DNA of 64,000 bases from NCBI GenBank assembly GCA_016290135.1, contig JAEESW010000007.1, forward strand, positions 1-64,000. Reading direction: 5' to 3'. Of the stretch, positions 35,101 to 43,635 are shown in pieces. The translations under genes were made by a program, and so were the position numbers. Under the pieces are notes generated by a model. It had not been told where the DNA came from. It did not search any database and saw only the letters and a program-made list of their open reading frames with translations. The stretch is from a bacterium. Its GTDB lineage: Bacteria; UBP6; UBA1177. Every line of letters starts with the position of its first letter. Positions within the stretch are counted from its first letter, which is position 1.

Positions 35101-35442
35101 GGATATGTGGATGCCGAAGGCGGTGAGATCTGCGATGACGGAGATGATAACGGAAGTAACGGTCTTTGCACTTCGGAATGTAAAGAGGAAGTTCCCGACG
35201 AAGGCGACACTGTTCCCGACGAAGGCGACACTGTTCCCGACGAAGGCGACACTGTTCCCGACGAAGGCGATACCGCTCCCGACGAAGGCGACACTTCTGA
35301 AGAAAATTCGGACAGCACGGAAGTTATCTCTGACGAAGATGCTGAAGCCGGTGATAACCCGGAGGGATCTTCCTCAGACGATGGAGAGATGCGCGGAGAT
35401 GAAACGAAAAAAAGCGGAGGCTGTTCGCTCCTTGTGTTATAA
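32188..35442 (+). CDS. Secreted subtilase with cysteine-rich repeats and SGGCS tail
   Basis: A 1084-residue exported serine protease (peptidase S8). Signal peptide 1-19, then a propeptide-like region ending before DPYFNMQWHL. The triad is D225 (IMDSGV), H263 (DHGTQCAG) and S458 (FSGTSAAAP), with the oxyanion Asn in SSGND. A MopE-like motif GNHLDDDCDGYVDEGC follows. Then come EGF-like cysteine pairs and seven repeats of about 45-50 residues of the CGDG...GE.CD.G.DNG type. The tail is five PDEGDTV repeats, an acidic stretch, and KKSGGCSLLVL at the very end. The start at 32188 has GAGG upstream. The paralogue follows 61 bp later. Probably cell-surface bound through the tail (inference). Confidence 0.9.
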   Translation: MKRIFFAFAILLGIVSLSGAELFYDDGTRVPMKKSEELSAVKTKASDAEKQKGAVYGMNTGRYVYSFVSGRKGGYGLPVYFLGETPVVAESRIFWRGENSVEYMEEKYGMKLSEILPSYALYSFSIEGDSVEISEKIVKNGDGYAFPDLVRETTINFVPASSPADPYFNMQWHLKNTGTATFHYSNADLDRPVVANADVKFLQALEFLHNNNFEVDTNTKIAIMDSGVSPDHEDLTNLDAGWDALENKEGGYPNDVFVTGDDHGTQCAGVSAGAGNDIGMSGVCPWCRIYPLRWISGQTSAHSSSDMLAVYERYLADPDITTINCSFGPTAQNGVSYVYPDEITAIRSFMQNGRNGKGGVVVYSSGNDNVDSSYKRYLEYDFKFKRNGVEVTNRVVTVNATTAWDTKAEYSNYGYASTVSAPSRSNGPMVGIATATIPGHGEYPAAGSDYTRLFSGTSAAAPVVSGLFGVIFSVNPELTLEEAVEILKQSADKINPETGFWDENGFSVKYGYGRVNLEKAVRLAKGFTMCGNVTGEVCGNHLDDDCDGYVDEGCSSPLPAGNPCSTDADCVSGPWKASDVKCLTSREAWVFRGGYCFVKSTLYSPSLIYSFAPCPDGTKILGGRENDYDYYCALECNREHPCQREGYYCTDDVLGICVPLCSSDSDCTEGYSCSDSGHCTSVCGNGRIDDGEACDNGDDNGALYCAYGESSCTVCTSECQETAGKTSFCGDWKIDPHNGEECDKGYYNNGNLNCTYGEMSCTVCTSDCRETAGTISYCGDGVANSGYETCDDGSDNGRTDCTYGEHSCTVCTTGCQRASGATSYCGDSRIDGTNGEVCDNGSDNGRTACAYGEHSCTVCTTGCKPVEGTISYCGDGRIDAANGETCDDPATNGQKDCAYGEESCTVCTSTCVTASGTTSFCGDGTVDSANGEACDNGFDNGRTNCAYGETGCNVCTNECLIEVGTTSYCGDGYVDAEGGEICDDGDDNGSNGLCTSECKEEVPDEGDTVPDEGDTVPDEGDTVPDEGDTAPDEGDTSEENSDSTEVISDEDAEAGDNPEGSSSDDGEMRGDETKKSGGCSLLVL
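35191..35295 (+). repeat. 21-bp tandem repeat, five copies, in the subtilase gene
   Basis: Units of GTTCCCGACGAAGGCGACACT start at 35191, 35212, 35233, 35254 and 35275; the last two carry one or two changes. Each encodes VPDEGDT. The first three are identical, so copy number is likely to vary between strains. Confidence 0.95.
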
Positions 35443-35503
35443 AATGCTCGAAAAAAATAAAAATATTATATGATAACTGGTTTTTTGATTGCAGAGGTTT
35501 AAG

Positions 35504-38059
35504 ATGAAAAAAATCTTTTTTGCGTTTTTAATCTTTTTTAGTGCGCTCGTTGTGAGCGGTGCTGAGCTTTTTTACAGCAACGGAAGCAGTATTTCCATCG
35601 CAAAGGCGGAGAACTACAGCGTCATCAAAAGTGCTCCTTCGGCAGTTTTTGCTCCTAAAAACGAGCTTTACCGGCTGAATACCGGAAGCAGTGTCTACTC
35701 TTTCGTCATCGGGAACGGAGGGGAACTTCCGGTCTATTTTCTTGGCGATATGCCGGTCGTTGCTGAACGGATGATCTTCTGGCGCGGGGAAAAAGCGGTC
35801 GAATATATTGAGAAAAAATACGGGCTCAGACTTGTCGAAATAATGCCTTCTTATCCGCTTTACGTCTTTGCGGTGAAGGGGGACAGCGTTGAGACTGCGG
35901 AAAAAATCGTGAAAGAGGGCGACGGTTACGCTTTTCCTGACCTCGTGCGCGAAACGACTCTCAGAATGGTGCCGGCGAGCGCGCCGAAGGATCCTTATTT
36001 CGATGTGCAGTGGCATTTGCAGAATACAGGAAAGGTCAAGGATTATCAGGGAAAAGATGTCAGCATCATGAAAAACGCCGATACAAAATTCATCCAGATG
36101 CTCGAATTCCTGAATTCCAACAATATTGAAGTCGATACTAATACTAAAATTGCGATAATGGATACCGGTATCGTGCCGGACCACGAGGATCTCACGAATA
36201 TCGAACCGGGCTATGACGCTTTGCAGGACAAAGAGGGCGGATATCCCGATATTTCGGAACTCGAAGAGTCTCCTTATGCCGACTATTATGCTTCAAGTGT
36301 CGGTCACGGAACGACTTGCGCAGGTGTCAGCGCAGGTGTCGGAAACGAGATCGGAATGAGCGGTATGTGCCCGTGGTGCAGGCTTTATCCGGTAAGATAT
36401 CTCGAAGGTATCTCCGGAACAGCAATGTCGAGCGAGACGACTCTCAAGGCTTATGAAAAATATGTGGCTGACCCTGATATTTCAGTAGTAAACTGCAGTT
36501 TCGGCCCGGATTCCTCATTCGGAATAATTCCCGTTTCTCCCGATGAGATCGAAACTCACCGCAACTTTATGCAGAACGGTAGAGGAGGAAAGGGCGGTGT
36601 CATCGTATATGCATCAGGAAATGACGGGATCGATTCTTCATACGAGCAGCTCCTCGGCTACGATTTCGTTTTCGAGAGAGACGGTGTCGAAGTTACAGAC
36701 CGTGTAGTTACGGTCAACGCTTCCTCGGCATGGGATATGAGAGTCGAATATTCAAATTACGGGTATTACTCGACTGTAATAGCTCCGTCGCTTTCGGAAA
36801 CTCCGATCGTAGGCATCGCCACGACATCTATTCCCGGTTACGGCGATTACAAAGGAGACTACACCCTTCTGTTTTCCGGGACTTCTGCGGCGGCCCCGGT
36901 AGTTTCAGGCTTTTTTGGTGCGATATTCAGCATAAATCCTGATCTTACGCTTGAAGAGGCTATAGATATCCTGAAAAAAAGTGCCGATAAAATCAATCCG
37001 GAAACCGGACTTTGGGACAAAAACGGTTTTAGTGTAAAATTCGGCTACGGAAGAGTAAACCTTGAAAAAGCAGCGCGTCTTGCGGCTGGGTTTACGATGT
37101 GTGACGGTGAAAAGGAGGAAAGCTGCGGGAATCATATCGATGATGACTGCGACGGCTTTGTCGATGAAGGCTGCGCCGATGAACTTACTGTCGGAAAACC
37201 GTGTGAAACGGCTGCCGACTGTCAGACAGACACCCTTGCGGCAGCTGATGCCGAATGTTTGAAAGTGCGCCGTTACTGGATCTTTGAAGGCGGTTACTGC
37301 GCAGCAAAAAGCGGCAGCTCGCCGTGCCCCGATGGAACAAAGCCTTTGGATGCCACTGATGACAGACAGAATTATATCTGCGCTCTTGAGTGCAACAGTG
37401 TCAAACCTTGCGAAAGGGAGGGGTATTACTGCTCCAACGAGCTTCTCGGAGTCTGTCTGCCTTCTTGTACCGACAATTCAGGCTGCAACGACGGCTCTTT
37501 CTGCAATGATGAGGGCAGATGCGAGAAAATTCCCGGACCGATCGGCGGAAGCTGCTCCAATGATGACGAATGCAATGGCGAATTTACGACATGCAATATC
37601 TGGTTTACAGGCGGATACTGCACGCAGGAGTGTTTCGACAACGAAGATTCCGACTGTCCTGACAATGCAAAGTGTGTGACAAACGGAAGACGCCAGACGA
37701 CATCTTGTCTCGCTTCATGCGCTTCAGACAAAGACTGCAGGACCGGTGAAGGCTACCTCTGCCATCCGAAGATGGGTTCGAAAAGCGGAGTCTGTTACAG
37801 AAAATGCCGCAGCAACAGCGACTGCAGTGATGAAGATGCTGTCTGCAACGAAGACGGTTACTGCGCACTCGAGGACTGGAAAGGCTGGCCTGAAGAAGAG
37901 CCTGAAGAAGGATCTGGAGACGATGACAGTGATGCAGATGCCGGCAGTGATGAAGAAGCGGAAGAAGATGCTTTGTCTGACGACGATGCTGCTTCTGATG
38001 ACGACAGCGGATCCGGACAGAAAAAGAAGAGCGGCGGATGCTCGATCGTTGTGATGTAG
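35504..38059 (+). CDS. Secreted subtilase paralogue with SGGCS tail
   Basis: An 851-residue sister of the preceding protease. Signal peptide 1-18, propeptide-like region, DPYFDVQWHL, and the triad D220 (IMDTGI), H268 (GHGTTCAG), S461 (FSGTSAAAP). A MopE-like GNHIDDDCDGFVDEGC and several EGF-like cysteine blocks (CETAADC, CSNDDECNG) follow. It lacks the long CGDG repeat array and the PDEGDT repeats of its neighbour, having instead an acidic D/E/S tail. It ends in KKKSGGCSIVVM, the same unusual tail. The N-terminal halves are very similar, so this is a tandem duplication followed by exchange of C-terminal modules. GAGG precedes the ATG at 35504. Confidence 0.9.
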   Translation: MKKIFFAFLIFFSALVVSGAELFYSNGSSISIAKAENYSVIKSAPSAVFAPKNELYRLNTGSSVYSFVIGNGGELPVYFLGDMPVVAERMIFWRGEKAVEYIEKKYGLRLVEIMPSYPLYVFAVKGDSVETAEKIVKEGDGYAFPDLVRETTLRMVPASAPKDPYFDVQWHLQNTGKVKDYQGKDVSIMKNADTKFIQMLEFLNSNNIEVDTNTKIAIMDTGIVPDHEDLTNIEPGYDALQDKEGGYPDISELEESPYADYYASSVGHGTTCAGVSAGVGNEIGMSGMCPWCRLYPVRYLEGISGTAMSSETTLKAYEKYVADPDISVVNCSFGPDSSFGIIPVSPDEIETHRNFMQNGRGGKGGVIVYASGNDGIDSSYEQLLGYDFVFERDGVEVTDRVVTVNASSAWDMRVEYSNYGYYSTVIAPSLSETPIVGIATTSIPGYGDYKGDYTLLFSGTSAAAPVVSGFFGAIFSINPDLTLEEAIDILKKSADKINPETGLWDKNGFSVKFGYGRVNLEKAARLAAGFTMCDGEKEESCGNHIDDDCDGFVDEGCADELTVGKPCETAADCQTDTLAAADAECLKVRRYWIFEGGYCAAKSGSSPCPDGTKPLDATDDRQNYICALECNSVKPCEREGYYCSNELLGVCLPSCTDNSGCNDGSFCNDEGRCEKIPGPIGGSCSNDDECNGEFTTCNIWFTGGYCTQECFDNEDSDCPDNAKCVTNGRRQTTSCLASCASDKDCRTGEGYLCHPKMGSKSGVCYRKCRSNSDCSDEDAVCNEDGYCALEDWKGWPEEEPEEGSGDDDSDADAGSDEEAEEDALSDDDAASDDDSGSGQKKKSGGCSIVVM

Positions 38060-38066
38060 GCCGAAA

Positions 38067-38858
38067 ATGATCTCTCTCAAAGGAAAAAAAGCTCTCATCA
38101 CAGGGGCTTCAAGCGGCTTCGGCGCAGATTTTGCGGATATCCTCGCAAAAAAGGGGATGGATCTTGTCATAACGGCGCGGCGTGAAGAAAAACTCAACGC
38201 GCTGAAAGAGAGCATCGTTGAAAAATACGGCGTGAAAGTGCGCGTGATCGTTATGGATCTTTCAGGATTCGGCGCGGCGGAAAAGCTCTATTCCGAAGTG
38301 AAGGATGACAACATCGACATGCTCATAAACAACGCCGGTTACGGAATGTACGACTGGTTCGAGCGGCAGGACGCGGCAAAACTTGACAAAATGGTGCAGC
38401 TGAACGTCGTTTCCGCTTTTGTTCTGGCCAATCTTTTTGCAAAGGATTTTTCGGCAAAAAATTCGGGATGGATACTCAATGTGGCATCGTTTGCAGCATT
38501 CAATCCCACTCCGTTTTATGCGGTTTACGGTGCAACGAAGGCATTTCTCATGAATTTTTCGGTCGCGATCCGCACTGAACTCAAAAAATGCGGAAAAAAC
38601 GTCTGTGTCACGGCACTTTGCCCTGGTTTTACTGCCACCGAATTCGTGGAAAGGGCAGGGCAGAAACGCTCGAAACTTCTTGAGATGATGATCGGCAGAA
38701 GCTATCCGGCGGCTGAGGAGGCGATAAACGGTCTTCTCAAAAACAAGCCGATAGTGATGCCGCGTTTTATCAACCGTTTTGCCGCTTTTTTCCTTCGTTT
38801 CCTGCCGAGAAGCATTGCGGCTGATGCGGCGTTCATGTCCATCAGAGATAAAGATTAG
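38067..38858 (+). CDS. Short-chain dehydrogenase/reductase
   Basis: A 263-residue classical SDR. TGASSGFG binds the cofactor, NNAGYG is the structural motif, and the active site is S141 with Y154-x3-K158. An Arg-rich segment after the second strand (TARREEKL) favours NADP(H). It follows the subtilase by 7 bp and its 3' end overlaps the convergent helicase gene by 17 bp. The hydrophobic C-terminus suggests membrane association. Substrate unknown. Confidence 0.88.
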   Translation: MISLKGKKALITGASSGFGADFADILAKKGMDLVITARREEKLNALKESIVEKYGVKVRVIVMDLSGFGAAEKLYSEVKDDNIDMLINNAGYGMYDWFERQDAAKLDKMVQLNVVSAFVLANLFAKDFSAKNSGWILNVASFAAFNPTPFYAVYGATKAFLMNFSVAIRTELKKCGKNVCVTALCPGFTATEFVERAGQKRSKLLEMMIGRSYPAAEEAINGLLKNKPIVMPRFINRFAAFFLRFLPRSIAADAAFMSIRDKD

Positions 38859-41076
38859 ACCATTCCGAGATCCGTTTTTTCATTCCTTCGATATCAAGGA
38901 TTCCGAGAGCAAAGCCTTTTCTGATGAGCTCAAGAGGTACGAATTCATCGTATTTTTCAAAAACGGGATTTTCTTTCGGATAGATAAGTTCCATCGGATC
39001 GATCCCTTTCGCAGCCTCTTCAGAAACGGTTTTGTAGAAAGTTTCTGGGTCTGCTTTCATTGTGAACTGTATGAAGTAAGGCCGCGACGGACTCAGCCCT
39101 TTGAGCCCGAGTTTTGATCCGCAGCGTATCTTCAGAAAGCGTTCCAACGCAAGGAATGCGTAACTTCCAAGCCACGGGAAAAGCGCCCACATACTGCCGC
39201 CCAAGTGAACGAGCGGTTTTTGAGCAATCCCCGCTTTTTTGAAAGTTTCCCTTGCATCGCTAAGTCTGCAGCGGGCGTGGCGCATGAGGTAAGGATAAAC
39301 TTGGTCCTCAGTCAGGACTCCTTTCATCCGCTCCAAGATGTGAGTGTGGATATCACCCGCGACATCGCCGAAATATGCGGGGATATTCCCTTTGACAAGC
39401 GTGCAGTAGACGATTCTTTTTTTATGATCGACCTCGTCGACTGCCCAGACACGCCCCGCGATCGCGATTTTTTCGCCGGCTGGCGGCGGTTTCACGATCG
39501 TGCCGAGCTCAATGGAATCGGCTTTTACCGAATATTCGATATTTTCCTGAAAGACCGCGTAGAATTTGAAGTTATTGACGATGCGCTCTCCCGCGAGCCC
39601 TACGATGAGTCCGCCGTTTTCGGTGCGGCTGATGTGACCGATATTTATCAGGTGTTTAAGCAGTATTTTGTAATCGTCAGCAGTTATCCTTTTAAAGCAG
39701 TTTAGCGGCAAAACTTTGGATGCAAGTTCGGCAGGCGTCATCTCTCCGCATGAGGCAAGCGTGCTCATCGTCTGGTGATAGAGCAGGCTGAATGGAAGCC
39801 TGTCAGTCTTCGGCGGCTCGACAAAACGCTCTTCGATGTAAAGCTGGACAAGTGCTGTTCCCTGCACGAGATACCACGGAATAAGTTCCGGCATCATCGC
39901 TCTCGATTCCGGGTGGTCTTCACGCATGACAAAGCGCATTTCCGAGGGGTCGCCGCGTCTTCCGGTTCGTCCCATGCGCTGCAGGAAGCCTGAAACTGTG
40001 AAAGGTGCGTCAATGTGGAAGGCTCTCTCTAGTTTTCCGATGTCAATACCTAGTTCAAGCGTCGCCGTGGCGCAGACAGACATCAGCGAAGAGTCGTCCT
40101 TCATCTCTTCTTCAGCACTTTCGCGGTAGGATGCCGAAAGGTTGCCGTGGTGGATCAGAAAACGGTCGGGTTCGTGCTTTATTTCGCAGTACTGCCGCAG
40201 ATTCTGGCAGACCGATTCGCACTCTTCTCTTGAATTTGTAAAGATAAGGCATTTTTTGCCGCGTGTATGCTCAAAAATATATGCAAGTCCTGGATCAGCC
40301 TTGTCCGGAGCGGTGTCGGTAGCTTCTTCATCTCCTGCTGCTTCGTCTGGAATATCGGCTGAGTCTGCCTGCGGATCAGTGTTGTAGAAATGCTCCATTG
40401 AGAGCCGCCACACCTCTTTCCCTCCGTCAAAACGCGGGATCACGGTCTTTCTGCCGCTTCCCGCCGAAAGAAATTTCCCGGCCGCTTCCGGATCACCAAT
40501 CGTAGCCGAAAGGCCTATCCTTCTGGGATTGCAGCCGGCGACTTTGCACAGGCGCTCGATGAGGCAGAATGTCTGCATCCCGCGGTCGCCGCGCAAAAGA
40601 GAGTGGATCTCGTCTATCACGATAAAGCGCAGGTCACCGAAAAGAGAAGGTATCTCCATGTGCTTGTTTATCATCAGTGATTCAAGCGATTCGGGCGTTA
40701 TCTGAAGAATACCTTCTGGCTTTTTCAGAAGTTTGCGCTTCTGAGTCTGCGGAACGTCGCCGTGCCAGCGGTAAACCGGGATCGCCGCTTCTTCGCAAAG
40801 TTCGTTCAGTCTTCCGAACTGATCGTTGATCAGTGCTTTAAGCGGCGCGATATACAAGACTCCGACACTTGCGGAAGGTTTTTCATCAAGCAGTGTGAGT
40901 ATCGGAAAAAATGCCGCTTCGGTCTTTCCCGATGCGGTCGAAGCAGCAAGCAGAACATTGTCGTCACTGCCGAATATCGCCTCTCCTGCGGCATTCTGCA
41001 CGGCGCGCAGCATTTTCCAGCCGCTGCGGTAGATATAATCCTGAATAAAAGGTGCGTATCTTGCGAAAACGTTCAT
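38842..41076 (-). CDS. Lhr/BrxHI-like DEAD/DEAH helicase
   Basis: A 744-residue superfamily 2 helicase. Motif I ASTASGKTEA is near residue 48, motif II DEIH begins at residue 155, then LSATIGD and motif VI QRMGRTGRRG near 370. After the two RecA domains comes a winged-helix and Lhr-core-like region, as in Lhr and in BrxHI of type 2 BREX. An acidic insertion (about 240-265) interrupts the second RecA domain region. Its ATG overlaps the stop of the BrxD-like gene by four bases, so the two are coupled. Together with the TerB protein it forms a DNA-processing cassette; the other BREX components are not in this window. Confidence 0.85.
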   Translation of the reverse strand: MNVFARYAPFIQDYIYRSGWKMLRAVQNAAGEAIFGSDDNVLLAASTASGKTEAAFFPILTLLDEKPSASVGVLYIAPLKALINDQFGRLNELCEEAAIPVYRWHGDVPQTQKRKLLKKPEGILQITPESLESLMINKHMEIPSLFGDLRFIVIDEIHSLLRGDRGMQTFCLIERLCKVAGCNPRRIGLSATIGDPEAAGKFLSAGSGRKTVIPRFDGGKEVWRLSMEHFYNTDPQADSADIPDEAAGDEEATDTAPDKADPGLAYIFEHTRGKKCLIFTNSREECESVCQNLRQYCEIKHEPDRFLIHHGNLSASYRESAEEEMKDDSSLMSVCATATLELGIDIGKLERAFHIDAPFTVSGFLQRMGRTGRRGDPSEMRFVMREDHPESRAMMPELIPWYLVQGTALVQLYIEERFVEPPKTDRLPFSLLYHQTMSTLASCGEMTPAELASKVLPLNCFKRITADDYKILLKHLINIGHISRTENGGLIVGLAGERIVNNFKFYAVFQENIEYSVKADSIELGTIVKPPPAGEKIAIAGRVWAVDEVDHKKRIVYCTLVKGNIPAYFGDVAGDIHTHILERMKGVLTEDQVYPYLMRHARCRLSDARETFKKAGIAQKPLVHLGGSMWALFPWLGSYAFLALERFLKIRCGSKLGLKGLSPSRPYFIQFTMKADPETFYKTVSEEAAKGIDPMELIYPKENPVFEKYDEFVPLELIRKGFALGILDIEGMKKRISEWSNLYL

Positions 41077-42404
41077 ATCGTGAACTCCGCGAAATCTTCC
41101 ACGGCTTCATCCGAGACCGCTTCCGACTTTGTGTATGCGAAATCGTCTGACTGCATGAGGTCAGCCATTGTCATAGTTGGATGCTGGTACATGAGATCAA
41201 GGAGTTCGATGAAATCTCTGATGACTTCGCGCGGCGTGATGTTGTTATCTGCTCCGATCCTTCCGTATTCAAGCTTGATGAAGGATGAGAGGTCGTCAAC
41301 ATTGATCTTGCGCTGATATCCGTAAAGTGATGCGTGCATATCAGCGAGTTTTTCGCATAAAACGAGCATCTCTTCGGCGGTCAGAGGCTCAAGTCTTATC
41401 ACCGGAGCAAGCATGTCACGGGCTCCTTCTCTGGAAAATTTTCCTTCCGCCAAGCGTGAGCGGAGCGCTTCATAGCTGTAGACGCCGCGCCTTTTGTCGT
41501 CAACTGCCTGCGGAGTCGCGCCCATGATTATTCCTAAATAACGCGCCTTTCCCTGAAGAGTGTCGTTGTACATCGTGAGCATTTTTTCGTAGTTATACTG
41601 GCGAGTTATCGAATTCGGGATCTTGTAGATGTTCACGAGTTCGTCTATCATTATCATCATTCCGGCATATCCCGCGAGCCTGAAAAAGAGGGCAAAAAGT
41701 TTGAGATAGTCGTACCAGTCGTCGTCGGTGATTATGATGTTGACTCCGAGTTCTTCCTTTGCCTCGCGTTTTGTCGCGTATTCGGCACGGAACCAGCGGA
41801 CGACCTTCATTTTCGTTTCGTCGTTTCCCTCGGAATATGCGCGGTAGTAGAGCGAAAGAAGTCTTGCAAACTCGAATCCGTGCACAAGTTCGCTCACTGC
41901 GCTTGTCACGGCGTAAATTTTTCTGTCAACAGCGGCTGAAAGTGCCGGATCGTCTGCCGAAAGGCCGTATTCCCGCATCGTTTCAGTCTGAACCGTGTTT
42001 ATCCAGCGGTCGAGAAGAAGCGTCAGCGCGCCCCCTTCCGGCTTTGTTTTTGTAGAAAGATTGCCTATCAGCTCGCGGTAAGTCGCCAAGCCCTGCCCGT
42101 GAGTTCCCTGAAGCCTTCTTTCGGGCGAAAGATCGGCATCGGCGACGATAAAACCCTTGTCCATAACGTAATTCCGTATCGTCTGGATGAGAAAACTCTT
42201 TCCCGAGCCGTATCTTCCGACGATAAAGCGGAACGATGCCCCTCCTTCCGCAATGATCCCGACATCGTGAAGCAGCGCCGAAATCTCGTTTTTCCTCCCT
42301 ACAGCGATATAGGGAAGCCCTATCCTAGGCACAACGCCCCCTTTCAGCGAATTTATGACTGTCTGGGCAATACGTTTGGGAACGATCCTCTTTTCTTCAG
42401 CCAT
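41073..42404 (-). CDS. BrxD-like P-loop ATPase (DUF2791)
   Basis: A 443-residue ATPase of the type found as BrxD in BREX type 2. The P-loop is GRYGSGKS near residue 65, and the Walker B strand ends in MIMIDELVN near 251. Later MGATPQAVDDKRRGVYSYEALRSR fits the sensor region of the family. The first residues (RIVPKRIAQTVINSLKGGVVPRIGLPYIAVGR) are typical of the group. GGAG precedes the ATG. It is translationally coupled to the downstream helicase, a pairing conserved in BREX 2 and in Ter-linked neighbourhoods; here the partner upstream is a TerB-N/TerB-C protein. I infer a motor complex acting on DNA, perhaps in defence. Confidence 0.8.
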   Translation of the reverse strand: MAEEKRIVPKRIAQTVINSLKGGVVPRIGLPYIAVGRKNEISALLHDVGIIAEGGASFRFIVGRYGSGKSFLIQTIRNYVMDKGFIVADADLSPERRLQGTHGQGLATYRELIGNLSTKTKPEGGALTLLLDRWINTVQTETMREYGLSADDPALSAAVDRKIYAVTSAVSELVHGFEFARLLSLYYRAYSEGNDETKMKVVRWFRAEYATKREAKEELGVNIIITDDDWYDYLKLFALFFRLAGYAGMMIMIDELVNIYKIPNSITRQYNYEKMLTMYNDTLQGKARYLGIIMGATPQAVDDKRRGVYSYEALRSRLAEGKFSREGARDMLAPVIRLEPLTAEEMLVLCEKLADMHASLYGYQRKINVDDLSSFIKLEYGRIGADNNITPREVIRDFIELLDLMYQHPTMTMADLMQSDDFAYTKSEAVSDEAVEDFAEFTI

Positions 42405-42421
42405 TTATTTCTCCAGCAGTT

Positions 42422-43297
42422 TTATTTGTTTTTCCCCGTCGCTTTTTCTGCTTCTTCAATTTTCAAAAGATAGGATTTGGCTTTGTCAGAACCTTGGTCG
42501 GCAGCATACTTGAACCACTTCTTTGCTTCTGCAAGACTCTGTTTGACCACTTTTCCGTCAGTATATATAGCCCCCAAAGTAATTTGAGCTTTCATATAAC
42601 CTTGTTCAGCCGATTTAGTTATCCATTTTATGCCTTCTGCGTAGTTTTGCTGAATTCCTTCTCCGTTGAAAGTCATACGTCCGAAATTGAATTGAGCCGG
42701 AGCATAACCTTGCTTTGCCGCCAGTTCAAGCCATTTTGCAGCTTTTTGATAGTCCTGTTTGAGGCCTTCTCCGAAGTAGTACATGATTCCTATCTCGTTT
42801 CGTGCCGCAGCAAATCCGCCCTTTGATGCCTTTAAAAACCATTGTATCGCTTCCTCAAAGTTTTTTGAAATTCCCTGACCGTTCACATACATGACTCCGA
42901 GATTGTATTGGGATTGGGTATTGCCATTCTCAGCCGCTTTTTTATACCATTTAAAGGCTTCCGCGGAGTTTTGCGGAACGCTTTCTCCTTGGAAATACAT
43001 GCGTCCCAAATTATTCTGGGCATGAATGTTACCGAGTTCAGCTGATTTCTTATACCATTTGAATGCTTCCGCAGGGTCTTGCTGAACCCCGTCTCCTTCC
43101 TGATAGAGAAGTCCGAGACTGAATTGAGCCTCGGCAATGCAGCTTCCTTCAGGAAATTTTTTCAAATATTCAAGCCATAAATTGACATTATCATGCTTTC
43201 TCGCATATTCGCAAGCCTCCTGATCTTTTTCCGGCATTTGAGCGAAAATCACGGTTATTGCAAGCAAAACAACAAAAAGAATCATGATCTTTTTCAT
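42422..43297 (-). CDS. Exported Sel1-repeat protein
   Basis: A 291-residue protein with a signal peptide (to about residue 19) and about six Sel1-like repeats of 36 residues, each with the pattern A...LG.MY..G.GV.QN..EA.KWY.KAAE.G. Such repeats form a superhelical protein-binding scaffold. AAGGAG precedes the ATG. It lies 17 bp before the ATPase gene on the same strand, but a periplasmic scaffold is an odd partner for a DNA motor, so I suspect it arrived separately. The relic of a terB 3' end lies just upstream. Confidence 0.85.
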   Translation of the reverse strand: MKKIMILFVVLLAITVIFAQMPEKDQEACEYARKHDNVNLWLEYLKKFPEGSCIAEAQFSLGLLYQEGDGVQQDPAEAFKWYKKSAELGNIHAQNNLGRMYFQGESVPQNSAEAFKWYKKAAENGNTQSQYNLGVMYVNGQGISKNFEEAIQWFLKASKGGFAAARNEIGIMYYFGEGLKQDYQKAAKWLELAAKQGYAPAQFNFGRMTFNGEGIQQNYAEGIKWITKSAEQGYMKAQITLGAIYTDGKVVKQSLAEAKKWFKYAADQGSDKAKSYLLKIEEAEKATGKNK

Positions 43298-43312
43298 TTT
43301 TTTCTCCTTGCT

Positions 43313-43411
43313 TTATGAAATACTTTCTCCAATTATCTCCGCAACTTCTTCAACATAATCTTCAACGATATCAGATGTTTTGTTAATGTGTTCGGATTTT
43401 TTCAAAGTGAT
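43313..43411 (-). pseudogene. Relic of a TerB-C gene 3' end
   Basis: The minus strand here reads DIVEDYVEEVAEIIGESIS-stop, which matches the end of the TerB gene at 44448 (IKIVEDYVEEVKEIIVNR). A run of 27 bases is identical. It has no start and begins right after the stop of the third toxin-module gene. It shows that the module sits between an intact terB and a leftover terB tail. Confidence 0.8.
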
Positions 43412-43413
43412 TT

Positions 43414-43635
43414 TCAGTTTTTGTTTTTCTGTTCTTCAAGATAATGCTGATAAATATATGCTGCGCCTTCGCGGTAAAGCCCGGTTTCCTTATCGTTAAG
43501 TGCTTCAAAAATCCGTGAGGTGTAGAGTTTTTTCAACGCTTCTTCGTATTCTATTTTTTCATCTTCAACGATGAAAACTGCAATTTCTTTTGTGAGAGAG
43601 TCGATAAGCCAGTCTTTTTTGTCCGCTTTATACAT
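43414..43635 (-). CDS. Small third gene of the DUF3990 module
   Basis: A 73-residue acidic, helical protein (DSLTKEIAVFIVEDEKIEYEEALKKLYTS...). Its N-terminal part resembles small partner proteins found beside DUF3990 genes, and it overlaps the DUF3990 gene by eight bases, so it is translated with it. It may be the antitoxin or a second regulatory subunit; sequence alone does not decide. Confidence 0.65.
   Translation of the reverse strand: MYKADKKDWLIDSLTKEIAVFIVEDEKIEYEEALKKLYTSRIFEALNDKETGLYREGAAYIYQHYLEEQKNKN

Noticed and set aside
38842-42404. Complete BREX type 2 system
   Set aside because: Only BrxD-like and BrxHI-like genes are present. No PglX, PglZ, PglW or PglY gene is in the window; the MmeI-like gene at 6.9 kb is a different family and 30 kb away.
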